From assembly GCA_034437275.1 (NCBI GenBank), contig DAOTUD010000195.1, positions 1-22,018 on the forward strand: a DNA stretch of 22,018 nucleotides, read 5' to 3'. The stretch comes from TC-15 sp034437275 (lineage in GTDB: Bacteria; Chloroflexota; Anaerolineae; Aggregatilineales; Aggregatilineaceae). Under the pieces are notes generated by a model that saw only the letters and a list, made by a program, of their open reading frames with translations, was not told the origin of the DNA and did not search any database. Every line of letters begins with the position of its first letter. Position 1 is the stretch's first letter. Shown piece after piece: positions 1 to 6,839 of the stretch. A program made the position numbers and the translations under genes.

Positions 1-60
1 GGGGCAGCCCGATTTTACGCGATTTACCCCTCCCTAAATCCAATACGGTTTCGTTAAGGG
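1..60. repeat. partial intergenic repeat (family B fragment)
   Basis: Positions 20-40 match the end of the longer family B repeats found at 8649, 11611 and 13142 (a TTTACCCCTCCCTAAATC core, the reverse complement of their GATTTAGGGAGGGGTAAA end). Only the terminal portion is present. No coding sequence is recognisable here. Confidence 0.5.
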
Positions 61-68
61 TCGAATGG

Positions 69-165
69 CCCTCACCCCTCTCCCATCGAATGGGCGAGGG
101 GAAAGAACACGCGCTGTGCCTCCCCCTCGCCCCCTGTGTGGGAGAGGGGGCCGGGGGGTGAGGGG
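69..165 (+). repeat. C/G-rich intergenic repeat, family A copy 1
   Basis: This is a roughly 97-bp element that starts CCCTCACCCC and ends GGGGTGAGGGG, so its ends are complementary. It contains two internal palindromes: CCCATCGAATGGG and a CCCCCTCGCC...GGGAGAGGGGG arm. A block of about 39 bases (from 75) is identical to positions 4144-4182. Open frames across it are repeat translations, not genes. Confidence 0.8.
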
Positions 166-218
166 CGTTTTTTGCGCCGGCCAGACTCGACGCGACCGGT
201 TATTCGTGGACCCCGGCG

Positions 219-247
219 TTGCGAAGCGGCCCTATCCGTGCTATCAT
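219..247 (+). promoter_or_regulatory. promoter of the histidine-attenuated operon
   Basis: The -35 element is TTGCGA (219-224). A 17-bp spacer separates it from the -10 element TATCAT (242-247). A TGC immediately upstream (239-241) makes this an extended -10. The predicted transcript start is near 254, which gives a leader RNA of about 150 nt up to the attenuator terminator. The hexamer matches are 4/6 and 5/6. Placement just ahead of the leader peptide supports the call. Confidence 0.65.
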
Positions 248-306
248 GCAGGCGGCTCACGTCGGGGCATGGGCGACGAAACACATCGAACAGAAACGAG
301 CAAGAC

Positions 307-348
307 ATGAACGCGCAGCGCATCCACCATCATCACGGCATGATCTAA
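307..348 (+). CDS. histidine leader peptide (attenuator peptide)
   Basis: This short ORF encodes MNAQRIHHHHGMI and ends at TAA (346-348). Codons 7-10 are four consecutive histidine codons, CAC CAT CAT CAC (325-336). A weak GAG Shine-Dalgarno lies at 298-300, six bases from the ATG. The ORF follows a good promoter and precedes a hairpin plus T6 terminator, with hisS downstream. The arrangement matches hisL-type leader peptides: ribosome stalling at His codons under low charged tRNA-His would change the RNA fold. The peptide itself has no expected function. It is not homologous in sequence to enterobacterial HisL beyond the His run, so the assignment rests on architecture. Confidence 0.88.
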   Translation: MNAQRIHHHHGMI

Positions 349-389
349 CAAACCGGGCGATCCCAGGCCGTGAAGTTGAGCGTGGCTGG
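334..389 (+). promoter_or_regulatory. alternative RNA structures of the histidine attenuator (1:2 and 2:3)
   Basis: Region 1 begins in the last His codon. CACGGC (334-339) pairs perfectly with GCCGTG (367-372), and GATC (342-345) pairs with GATC (359-362). Region 2 can instead pair with region 3: CCAG (363-366) with CTGG (386-389), and CC (368-369) with GG (384-385), with one bulged G. The 2:3 pairing consumes the 5' arm of the terminator hairpin (380-386). A ribosome stalled on the His codons would cover region 1, free region 2 and favour 2:3, which is read-through. Pairings were traced by eye; no folding energies were computed. Confidence 0.75.
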
Positions 390-407
390 TGGACGCCGCG
401 CTTTTTT
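380..407 (+). terminator. attenuator terminator (3:4 hairpin plus T6)
   Basis: The 5' arm GCGTGGC (380-386) pairs with GCCGCGC (395-401) over seven base pairs, including one G-U wobble, with an 8-nt loop. It is followed directly by TTTTTT (402-407). It lies 31 nt after the leader-peptide stop and 22 nt before the next start codon, which is the position expected for a regulated intrinsic terminator. Confidence 0.85.
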
Positions 408-429
408 CGTGTCTAAGGAGCAGATCACC

Positions 430-843
430 ATGACCGATAAACAACGTGTCCTCATCCTATGCACCGGCAACTCGGCCCGTTCGCAGATGGCCGAAGGGCT
501 GCTGCGCGACCGGGCGGGCGACCGCTTCGACGTCGCCAGCGCAGGCAGCGACCCGTCGGGGTTCGTGTGGCCGGGCGCGGTCCAGGCCATGCACGAGGTC
601 GGGATCGACATCAGCGATCACGTATCGAAGCACATGCAGCAGTTCATCGCCGAGCCGTTCGACTACGTGCTGACGGTATGCGATCACGCGGCGGAAAACT
701 GCCCGATCTTTCCCGGCCCCGGCCAGCGCGTGCACCGGAACTTCACCGACCCGGCAAAATTCCCCGAAGCCGAGCAGCTGCCGGTCTTCCGGCGCGTGCG
801 CGACGAGATCGACGCGTGGCTGCGCGAGATTTTCGAGCTTTAA
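430..843 (+). CDS. ArsC/low-molecular-weight phosphotyrosine phosphatase family protein
   Basis: The product has 137 residues, the usual size for the LMW-PTP fold. The P-loop CTGNSAR (Cys11 to Arg17, C-x5-R) lies near the N-terminus. Two further cysteines, Cys84 and Cys91, sit seven apart in VCDHAAENCP, the same spacing as the Cys10/Cys82/Cys89 relay of thioredoxin-coupled arsenate reductases. FTDPAK (about 105-110) supplies the Asp-Pro general-acid loop. Reduction of arsenate with thioredoxin is therefore the likeliest reaction, with phosphotyrosine phosphatase as the alternative. An open frame runs upstream to 370, but ATG 430 has AAGGAG at 415-420, and 370 lies inside the attenuator. It is the first gene after the histidine attenuator, and hisS follows after 164 bp. 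No arsR, arsB or acr3 is visible nearby, so a role in arsenic resistance is not supported by context. Confidence 0.88.
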   Translation: MTDKQRVLILCTGNSARSQMAEGLLRDRAGDRFDVASAGSDPSGFVWPGAVQAMHEVGIDISDHVSKHMQQFIAEPFDYVLTVCDHAAENCPIFPGPGQRVHRNFTDPAKFPEAEQLPVFRRVRDEIDAWLREIFEL

Positions 844-867
844 CAAGTTCGAGTGTGGCCTTTGCAT

Positions 868-938
868 GGGCGGGGGGGGAGTCACGGCGCGCGCTTTTTC
901 CCCCAGTCCATCATATGGGCACCTGCAAGGGTGAGGGC
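868..938 (-). repeat. degenerate intergenic repeat, family A
   Basis: On the minus strand this stretch follows the family A pattern: CCCTCACCC, then a diverged arm, GCGCGCCGTGACTCCCCC and a C/G run. Compared with copies at 69 and 4115 it is shortened and mutated. It fills most of the gap between the ArsC-family gene and hisS. I see no convincing independent hisS promoter or terminator here, so hisS may be cotranscribed with the upstream gene. Confidence 0.55.
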
Positions 939-1007
939 CAATCGGCACGTATCGACATTGTCGGAAACAGTATACGCCAGAATCAGTAAACAGATGGAGC
1001 AAGTGGC

Positions 1008-2357
1008 ATGGCCAAGATTGACACCCGAGTACCGAAGGGCATGCGCGATTTTCTGCCGGAGGACGTGCTCAAACGCGAGTATGTCTTCGGCGTGATCCGC
1101 GACGTGTTCGAGACGTTCGGCTTCGAGCCGATCGATACGCCCACCCTGGAGCTGCGCGAGACGCTGCTGGGCAAGTCCGGCGAGGAAGCCGACAAGCTGA
1201 TCTTCTACGCCCAACACCCCGGCGGCAAGGAAGAACTGGCGCTGCGCTACGACCTGACGGTGCCGCTCAGCCGCTACGTGGCGATGCACGAACACGACCT
1301 GCCGCTGCCATTCCGCCGCTATCACATCGCGCCGGTGTGGCGCGCCGACCGTCCGCAAAAGGGCCGCTACCGCGAGTTCTACCAGTGCGACGCCGATATC
1401 ATCGGCGTGCCGGATATGTCGGCGGACGCCGAGATCGTCAGCGTGGTGAGCACCGCACTCGTGCAGTTGGGCTTCGAGGACTTCATGGTCAAGGTCAACA
1501 ACCGCAAGATTTTGACCGGGATCGGCACCTGGGCCGGAGTCGCGGACGCCAACCTCGGCGACCTGTACCGCAGCATCGACAAGTTGGACAAGATCGGGCT
1601 GGACGGTGTGATCAAGGAACTGCGCGACAGCGGCGTCGCGGAGGACGTCGCCGGGCGCATGTTCGACCTGCTCCAACTGCGCGACGAGGCCAACGGCGGC
1701 GGGCTGGCGGCGCTGGATGCGCTGCGCGGCGAACTGTCCGACGTCGCCATTGCGCAGGAGGGCATCCGCGAACTGGAGGAGATGGCGGCCTATATGGCGG
1801 CGTTCGGCGTGCCGCAGGACAAGGTCGATATCGACTTCGCGATGGTGCGCGGGCTGGGCTACTACACCGGGCCGGTCTTCGAGACGGTCATCACCCAGCC
1901 AGACAACCTGGGCAGCGTGACCGGCGGCGGGCGCTACGACGAGCTGATCGGCCTGTTCCGCAAGCAAAGCCTGCCCACGACCGGCAGCTCGCTGGGCGTG
2001 GAACGCATCTTCGACCTGATGGACCTGCTCGGCCTGTACCCGCCGGACCTGATCGGGACCGTCGTGCAGGTGCTGGTCACGGCCTTCAACGCGGAGACGC
2101 AGGCCGACACGCTGCGGCTGGCCAGCGACCTCCGCGCAGCGGGCGTGCGCACCGAAGCCTACCTGCAACCCAGGCGCAACCTGGGCAAGCAGTTCAAGTA
2201 CGCGGACCGGAAAAACGTCCCGGTGGTCGCCATCCTGGGGCCGGACGAGATCGCGCAGGGCCAGGTGAGCTTCAAGCGGATGCACGACGGCAAGGAGATC
2301 ACCGTCCCGCGTGACGCGGCGGTGCAGGCCGCCCGCGATCTGCTGGCGGGCGACTAA
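1008..2357 (+). CDS. hisS: histidine--tRNA ligase (histidyl-tRNA synthetase)
   Basis: This cytosolic class II aminoacyl-tRNA synthetase charges tRNA-His with histidine using ATP. The 449-residue length is typical. GMRDFLPED lies at 11-19. Motif 2 spans about 103-131, including FRRYHIAPVWRADRP with Arg112, and YREFYQCDADI. The histidine-specific loops RGLGYYTG (281-288) and GGGRYDEL (306-313) are intact. Motif 3 is GSSLGVERI (326-334). The anticodon-binding alpha/beta domain occupies roughly 350-449, with RRNLGKQFKYAD characteristic of the family. ATG 1008 has GGAG at 996-999. The gene lies behind a histidine attenuator and the ArsC-family gene. This fits, because shortage of charged tRNA-His would raise its expression, provided transcription continues through the 164-bp spacer. 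Confidence 0.97.
   Translation: MAKIDTRVPKGMRDFLPEDVLKREYVFGVIRDVFETFGFEPIDTPTLELRETLLGKSGEEADKLIFYAQHPGGKEELALRYDLTVPLSRYVAMHEHDLPLPFRRYHIAPVWRADRPQKGRYREFYQCDADIIGVPDMSADAEIVSVVSTALVQLGFEDFMVKVNNRKILTGIGTWAGVADANLGDLYRSIDKLDKIGLDGVIKELRDSGVAEDVAGRMFDLLQLRDEANGGGLAALDALRGELSDVAIAQEGIRELEEMAAYMAAFGVPQDKVDIDFAMVRGLGYYTGPVFETVITQPDNLGSVTGGGRYDELIGLFRKQSLPTTGSSLGVERIFDLMDLLGLYPPDLIGTVVQVLVTAFNAETQADTLRLASDLRAAGVRTEAYLQPRRNLGKQFKYADRKNVPVVAILGPDEIAQGQVSFKRMHDGKEITVPRDAAVQAARDLLAGD
2330..2352 (+). other. hairpin over the 3' end of hisS
   Basis: CGCCCGC (2330-2336) and GCGGGCG (2346-2352) form a perfect 7-bp stem with a 9-nt loop, ending just before the hisS stop codon. No T-run follows, so it is not a canonical intrinsic terminator. 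It could stabilise the mRNA 3' end, or it could be chance in GC-rich coding DNA. Confidence 0.3.
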
Positions 2358-2431
2358 ATCCCCTAACAGGTCAGCGTAGGGGGATCGTTGCTTGGGGGGG
2401 ATCGCAAGGTGCGTTAGAATCTGCCCACCTG

Positions 2432-2459
2432 TTGATCTGGGGCCAGCCTCGGATATAAT
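2432..2459 (+). promoter_or_regulatory. promoter for the first glycoside hydrolase gene
   Basis: TTGATC (2432-2437) and a perfect TATAAT (2454-2459) are separated by 16 bp. The predicted start near 2466 gives a leader of only about 26 nt, carrying the AGGAG ribosome binding site at 2477-2481 ahead of ATG 2492. Confidence 0.7.
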
Positions 2460-2491
2460 GGGGGAAAACTTTATTCAGGAGAGAAAACATT

Positions 2492-4018
2492 ATGCAAACA
2501 TCCGCTGTTGCACACCAGCGCCAGATTCGCGTGTTCGTCATCGCCTGGCTGGGCATCACCCTGCTGATGGGGGCCTTGACCTTCGCCGGGATTTATTACG
2601 CGACCGGCCTGGTCGATAACGACAACAAGGGGAACGGCGACGGCAACGCCAACGTCATGACCGCCCCCCTCGCCGACGACGAGCCAGACGCGCTCGACCT
2701 GAGCGATGTTGACGCGACACCGCCGGCGACGGCGGAAAGCGTCAGCGCGGCGATGGCCCCGGACGCCAGCGATCCCGCCCCGGCAGATGATGCCCCCGCC
2801 GTTGACGACGCGAGCGATGCGGCGGACCAACCGCTGCCGCCGGCCCAGGACGCCGACACCAGCCGCGAGCCGGACACCGGCCAGGGCGGCATGGCCCAGG
2901 ACGCCACCCCGGTCCCCAGCCCGACACCGCTGCCCATCCAGAACGAGGAGTTCCAGGTGGGCATCCAGGTCCAGGGCAGCATTGACGGCAACCCGGATGT
3001 GTACAGCATTTGGTTGAACGACGTCCGCGACAAGCTCAAGCTCAAGTGGATCAAGCAGCAGGTGCGCTGGGAAGACGTCGAGCCAGAGCCGGGCCAGTAC
3101 GACTGGGGCATGCTCGACATCACCTTCGCCAAGACGGCAGAATATGGCGTCAACGTGATGATCAGCGTGCTGACCGCGCCGGATTGGGCGCGCGAACAGG
3201 GCAACCAGCGGCTGGACGAAGTCGGGCCGCCCGCCGATCCACAAACGTACGCCAATTTCCTGACTACGCTGCTCCAGCGCTACCCCGGGCAGGTACACGC
3301 CGTCGAGGTGTGGAACGAGATGAACATCGACCGCGAGTGGGCCTCGATCTACGGGCTGAGCGCGGAGCGTTACGTCGAGATGCTCTCCACCGCCTACACC
3401 GCGATCAAAGCCGTCGATCCCGGCATCATCGTGATCAGCGGCGCGCTGTCGCCCACCGGCCTCAACGACGGGGTGCGGGCCTATGACGACTTCGTGTACA
3501 TGCAGATGTTGATCGACGCCGGGATGCTGGACGTGGCCGACTGCGTGGGCGCGCATCACAACGGCTACAACATTGGCCCCAACGTGCCCTGGGACAACGT
3601 CCCCAACGACCCGAGCGCCCAGTTCCGCGGGCCGTTCGACAACCCGCACCACAGCTGGTCGTTCTACAGCACGCTGCAAGGCTACAACCAGCGCATCCAG
3701 GCCGCCGGCAGCGACAAGAAGCTGTGCATCACCGAGTTCGGCTGGGCCAGTTCCGAAGGGCTGGGCGGCTACCCGCAGGGCTTCGAGTTCGCCAACGACG
3801 TCACCCTGGCCGAACAGGCCGCTTATTTCGACGAGGCGATCCAGTTGATGGATAACTGGGGCTTCGTGTGGCTGGCGTTCGTGTGGAACCTGAACTACGG
3901 GCCGCAGGCCGGGTGGGAGCCGACCAACGACAACGTGCCCTACTCGCTGGTACGTCCGGACTTCCAGCAGGCCCCGGCCTACGAGGTGATCGCCTCGTAC
4001 AACTTCCGGCAGAAGTAG
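2492..4018 (+). CDS. membrane-anchored clan GH-A-like glycoside hydrolase (GH39/GH5-like)
   Basis: The product has 508 residues. A single hydrophobic segment (about 14-38) with upstream Arg residues should anchor it with the bulk outside. Residues 42-150 are a low-complexity Asp/Ala/Pro linker. A TIM-barrel-like domain follows, from about 152 to the end. VEVWNEMN places the predicted acid/base Glu at 276 after beta-strand 4. KLCITEFGW places the predicted nucleophile Glu at 415 after strand 7, the clan GH-A arrangement. Substrate cannot be read from sequence; beta-xyloside or beta-glucan activity would be a guess. ATG 2492 has AGGAG at 2477-2481 and its own promoter. A paralogue with the same architecture starts at 4443. 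I judge this an extracytoplasmic glycan-degrading or glycan-binding protein. Both acidic residues are present, which argues against a purely structural relic. Confidence 0.82.
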   Translation: MQTSAVAHQRQIRVFVIAWLGITLLMGALTFAGIYYATGLVDNDNKGNGDGNANVMTAPLADDEPDALDLSDVDATPPATAESVSAAMAPDASDPAPADDAPAVDDASDAADQPLPPAQDADTSREPDTGQGGMAQDATPVPSPTPLPIQNEEFQVGIQVQGSIDGNPDVYSIWLNDVRDKLKLKWIKQQVRWEDVEPEPGQYDWGMLDITFAKTAEYGVNVMISVLTAPDWAREQGNQRLDEVGPPADPQTYANFLTTLLQRYPGQVHAVEVWNEMNIDREWASIYGLSAERYVEMLSTAYTAIKAVDPGIIVISGALSPTGLNDGVRAYDDFVYMQMLIDAGMLDVADCVGAHHNGYNIGPNVPWDNVPNDPSAQFRGPFDNPHHSWSFYSTLQGYNQRIQAAGSDKKLCITEFGWASSEGLGGYPQGFEFANDVTLAEQAAYFDEAIQLMDNWGFVWLAFVWNLNYGPQAGWEPTNDNVPYSLVRPDFQQAPAYEVIASYNFRQK

Positions 4019-4026
4019 ACGTTTGT

Positions 4027-4068
4027 CTGTTTTCCCCCTACCGCGAGCGGGGAGGGAGTTAAGGGGTG
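4027..4068. repeat. short palindromic intergenic repeat
   Basis: Starting just after the glycoside hydrolase stop, TTCCCCCTACCGC and GCGGGGAGGGAG form complementary arms, followed by TTAAGGGGTG. A related TTAAGGGGTGAGGCC end appears at 5868-5882. It may act as a 3' mRNA hairpin for the upstream gene. Its class is unclear, and it is shorter than family A. Confidence 0.4.
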
Positions 4069-4114
4069 TCCGATATGTATTGGCCCGATGTACACGACGG
4101 TGCGCGGTTGCAGT

Positions 4115-4234
4115 CCCTCACCCCTCCGCCCGGCGGGCGGTGTCCCCTCTCCCATCGAATGGGCGAGGGGAAAGAACACGCGCCGTGACTCCCCCTCGCC
4201 CACTGTGTGGGAGAGGGGGCCAGGGGGTGAGGGG
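4115..4234 (+). repeat. C/G-rich intergenic repeat, family A copy 2
   Basis: This is a roughly 120-bp copy with CCCTCACCCC and GGGGTGAGGGG ends. Its central block (4144-4182) is base-identical to copy 1. Relative to copy 1 it carries an extra CCGCCCGGCGGGCGG palindromic insertion near 4126-4140. Together with the short repeat at 4027 it occupies most of the 424-bp gap between the two glycoside hydrolase genes. Frames here (for example 4088-4435) are translations of repeat DNA. Confidence 0.8.
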
Positions 4235-4390
4235 CAGTTACCGGCTGACCATCCGGGGGTACTCGCCAGCGTTCAGCCCTGGATCAACCTGGCTAATATC
4301 GGACAAGCCTATTTAGGGAGGGGTCAACCGGGGATGTCCACAGCCAGGATGCCCCGCAATCACTCCCAGGACCAACAACTGAACACTCAC

Positions 4391-4413
4391 CGGGCGGGCT
4401 GCGTGCCCGCCCG
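4391..4413 (+). promoter_or_regulatory. leader hairpin upstream of the second glycoside hydrolase
   Basis: CGGGCGGGC (4391-4399) and GCCCGCCCG (4405-4413) form a perfect 9-bp stem with a 5-nt loop, ending 29 bp before ATG 4443. ACTTTGC follows, not a T-run, so termination is possible but weak. A similar CCCGCC/GGCGGG structure occurs at 6840. Confidence 0.45.
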
Positions 4414-4442
4414 ACTTTGCAACAAAGGCAGATAGACATCGC

Positions 4443-5780
4443 ATGCAATCGCTATTTTCATCCCGAACACGCAAGCTCGCGGTGGGCCTCGTGACCGGCC
4501 TGCTTGTGGTCGCCATCGCGGGGGGGCTGTGGTGGACGTCGCAGCCCGACAATGCCGCCGCCCAGCCGGACTCGCCCCTGCTCCAGCACGGCCTGCACGG
4601 GCTGCGCTGGCAGCTCGCCAGCCCGCTGAGCCTGATGCCCGGCGCGGTGACCGACCCGCCCTTCCCCGCGCTGACGTACAGCATCCACACCTTCCTGTGG
4701 TGGAACGAGGCCACGCGCACCATCGACCTGGACCAGACGCGCCTGATGCGCTTCTCGCACGTCAAGCAGCAGTTTTCGTGGGTGAACGTCCAGCCCCAGC
4801 GCGATGTGTGGCACTGGGATCACGCCGATGCCGTGCTCGACGAAGTGGAATATCGCGGGCTGGAACTGGTCGCGCGGCTGGATGGGCCACCGCAGTGGGC
4901 CGTCACGCCGCCCAGCGACGATCCCGCCGCCCCGCCCATCGACCTGGACGCCTGGGGCACCTACTGCGGCACGCTGGCCGCCCGCTACCGGGGCCGCATC
5001 GCCGGGTACCAGGTGTGGAACGAGCCGAACCTCAGCCGCGAGTGGCTGGAACGCCCGCCCAACGCCGAAGGCTACGTCGCCGTCCTGAAAGCGTGCAGCC
5101 AGGCCATTCGCCAGGCCGACCCGGACGCGATCGTGATCTCGGCGGGGCTGGCTCCCACCGGCACCACGCCGCCCGAGGCTGTGCCGGATGCCGACTATCT
5201 GCGCCAGATGTACCGCGCCGGGGCCGCGCCCTGGTTCGATGTGCTGGGGCTGAACGCGCCGGGCTACAAAGCGCCGCCGGAAATGTCCCCCGACAAGGCC
5301 GAGCAGGTCCACGGCAACCGCTGGATGTGCTTCCGCCACGTCGAGGACATGCGGCGCATCATGATCGAGGAAGGCGACGCCGCCCGCCAGATCGCGCTGC
5401 TGGAGGTTGGCTGGACGACCGACCCGCGCCCGGATACGCCCTACGAATGGCACGCCGTCAGCGAAGCGACGCAGGCCGACTATCTGGTGCGGGCCTATCA
5501 TTACGCGGCCCGGCATTGGCGGCCCTGGGTGGGCCTGATGGTCACGATCTATATGGGCGACGGCGTGTGGACCGAAGACGACGAGGAATACTGGTGGGCG
5601 ATCAACATCGGGGGCTACATCGGCGACTGGACCAGCCGCCCGGCGTACGTCGAATTGGCGAATATGCGCCAGTACATCGACGACGTGATCGTGCCGCGCA
5701 AGGCCGATCCCGGCTCGCAAGAGGCGACCATCGTCGATCCGCTGCCGCCGCGCGACACGGCAGACGATGCCGGGGAGTAG
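4443..5780 (+). CDS. second membrane-anchored clan GH-A-like glycoside hydrolase (paralogue)
   Basis: The product has 445 residues. Arg/Lys at 8-11 precede a hydrophobic stretch (about 12-30) that is an uncleaved signal anchor or signal peptide. Unlike the upstream paralogue it has only a short linker (about 33-48). YQVWNEPN gives a predicted acid/base Glu194, and ALLEVGW gives a predicted nucleophile Glu321. YWWAINIGGYIGDW and a PAYVELANM end follow, as in the paralogue's PAYEVIASYN. The paired Glu residues and shared layout support a common origin by duplication, though overall identity looks low by eye. The ribosome binding site is poor: AAAGG (4424-4428) is 14 bases from the ATG, and a strong hairpin lies upstream, so translation or readthrough may be limited. 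Substrate is unknown. Confidence 0.78.
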   Translation: MQSLFSSRTRKLAVGLVTGLLVVAIAGGLWWTSQPDNAAAQPDSPLLQHGLHGLRWQLASPLSLMPGAVTDPPFPALTYSIHTFLWWNEATRTIDLDQTRLMRFSHVKQQFSWVNVQPQRDVWHWDHADAVLDEVEYRGLELVARLDGPPQWAVTPPSDDPAAPPIDLDAWGTYCGTLAARYRGRIAGYQVWNEPNLSREWLERPPNAEGYVAVLKACSQAIRQADPDAIVISAGLAPTGTTPPEAVPDADYLRQMYRAGAAPWFDVLGLNAPGYKAPPEMSPDKAEQVHGNRWMCFRHVEDMRRIMIEEGDAARQIALLEVGWTTDPRPDTPYEWHAVSEATQADYLVRAYHYAARHWRPWVGLMVTIYMGDGVWTEDDEEYWWAINIGGYIGDWTSRPAYVELANMRQYIDDVIVPRKADPGSQEATIVDPLPPRDTADDAGE

Positions 5781-5784
5781 GTGG

Positions 5785-5882
5785 CCACAGGGGCAGGTTT
5801 TAATGACTGGTAGGCTTGAGTAGCAGTCAACGACCCCTGGTGTGCCCTGTGGAGTGGGGTGGGGGTTAAGGGGTGAGGCCAA
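5785..5882. repeat. inverted-repeat-rich spacer
   Basis: CCACAGGG (5785-5792) is matched by CCCTGTGG (5845-5852). CAGGGG (5788-5793) is also matched by CCCCTG (5834-5839), and TGACTG (5804-5809) by CAGTCA (5824-5829). The arms could form nested or alternative hairpins in the gap after the second glycoside hydrolase. The end (5868-5882) resembles the TTAAGGGGTG end at 4059. No gene is visible and function is not assigned. Confidence 0.45.
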
Positions 5883-5941
5883 ACGAGAAGGCGGTTCGCC
5901 ACCAGCAGCAGCTAACCGAACACACACAGAAGGAGCAGCAC

Positions 5942-6769
5942 ATGCAGCATCAGACCGGCGAATTTGCCGGGAAACGCAACCTCACGATCTTTACGCAGCA
6001 GTGGCAGCCCGACGCCCCGCGTGGTGGCGTGCTGCTGGTGCACGGCTACGGCGAGCACAGCGGACGCTATGCCCACGTGGCCGAACATCTCGCTGCGCAC
6101 GGCTACGCCGCCTTTGCACTGGACCTGCGCGGGCATGGGCGCTCCGCGGGGCGGCGCGTGATGGTCCGCCGCTTTGGGGATTTCGTGGCCGACGTGGCAA
6201 CCTACGCCGCCCAGCTACGCGCCGATCACCCCGACCTGCCGCTGTTCGTCTACGGGCACAGCATGGGGTCGCTGGTGACGCTGCTGTTTGCGGCGGAACA
6301 CCAGCCCGACCTGGCCGGGCTGATCACGACCGGCACCGCGCTGGAAGTCGATGGGGTCGGCCCGCTGATGGAGCGCGTGCTGGGGGGACTGGCGCGCATC
6401 GTGCCCACCGCCCGCCTGATCCCGGCGCTGGCCGCCGACGCGATCAGCCGCGACCCCGAGGTCGTCGAAGCCTACCAGAACGATCCACTGGTCAGCTCGG
6501 GCAACATCCGGCTGCGGCTGGGGTTGGAGCTACTCGAGGCGCGGCGGCAGTGTATCGACGTGCTGCCCGCGCTGCACCTGCCCTACCTGGCGCTGCACGG
6601 CAGCGACGACCTGCTGACGCCGCCCGGCGCGGTCGAGGTGCTCCGCGCGCAGTACGGCGGGCCAGAGCTGACGGTCCGCGTCTACGACGGGCTGTACCAT
6701 GAGGTGCACAACGAGCCGGAACACGCGCAGGTCCTGGACACCATCACGACCTGGCTGGACGAGCATTGA
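5942..6769 (+). CDS. alpha/beta hydrolase, monoacylglycerol lipase-like
   Basis: The product has 275 residues from ATG 5942. AAGGAG at 5930-5935 decides this start over the upstream frame opening at 5873, which lies in repeat-derived DNA. The serine-hydrolase triad is readable: Ser107 in GHSMGS, Asp223 in HGSDDLLTP, and His253 in LYHEVHNE. The oxyanion segment HGYGEHSGRY is at 34-43, and DLRGHGRSAG (61-70) is typical of Hydrolase_4 monoglyceride lipases and lysophospholipases. No signal peptide is evident, so it is probably cytosolic and acts on monoacylglycerols or lysolipids. Neighbours do not refine the role. A terminator-like hairpin follows at 6840. Confidence 0.85.
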   Translation: MQHQTGEFAGKRNLTIFTQQWQPDAPRGGVLLVHGYGEHSGRYAHVAEHLAAHGYAAFALDLRGHGRSAGRRVMVRRFGDFVADVATYAAQLRADHPDLPLFVYGHSMGSLVTLLFAAEHQPDLAGLITTGTALEVDGVGPLMERVLGGLARIVPTARLIPALAADAISRDPEVVEAYQNDPLVSSGNIRLRLGLELLEARRQCIDVLPALHLPYLALHGSDDLLTPPGAVEVLRAQYGGPELTVRVYDGLYHEVHNEPEHAQVLDTITTWLDEH

Positions 6770-6839
6770 CCCGTCCTGCCCCATTAACATTCGCCCACAC
6801 ATAAGCTCATTACCCTGAAGAAGCTGCGCAACGCGGGCT

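Noticed and set aside
380..407. T-box riboswitch for hisS
   Set aside because: TGGTGGACGCCGCG superficially recalls the T-box sequence. However, the leader is short, the UGGN bulge context is not contiguous, and a start-to-stop ORF with four His codons plus 1:2, 2:3 and 3:4 pairings explains the region better.
430..843. Arsenic resistance operon
   Set aside because: Only the ArsC-like gene is present. No ArsR, ArsB, Acr3 or ArsM is nearby, and the gene is linked to hisS and a histidine attenuator.
882..2285. 467-codon open frame on the minus strand
   Set aside because: It runs antisense through hisS, has a His/Gln/Val/Ala-rich composition typical of antisense high-GC frames, and lacks a ribosome binding site or family motif.
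69..4234. CRISPR array
   Set aside because: The repeated C/G-rich elements are dispersed, about 100 bp long, internally palindromic and not regularly spaced. No cas gene is present.
4088..4435. 115-codon ORF before the second glycoside hydrolase
   Set aside because: Most of it is translated family A repeat with arginine/proline low complexity and no family. Its last part (from ATG 4334) also lacks leader-peptide features.
4458..5927. 489-codon open frame on the minus strand
   Set aside because: It is antisense to the second glycoside hydrolase gene, which has paired catalytic motifs and a signal anchor. The frame is a GC-rich shadow.
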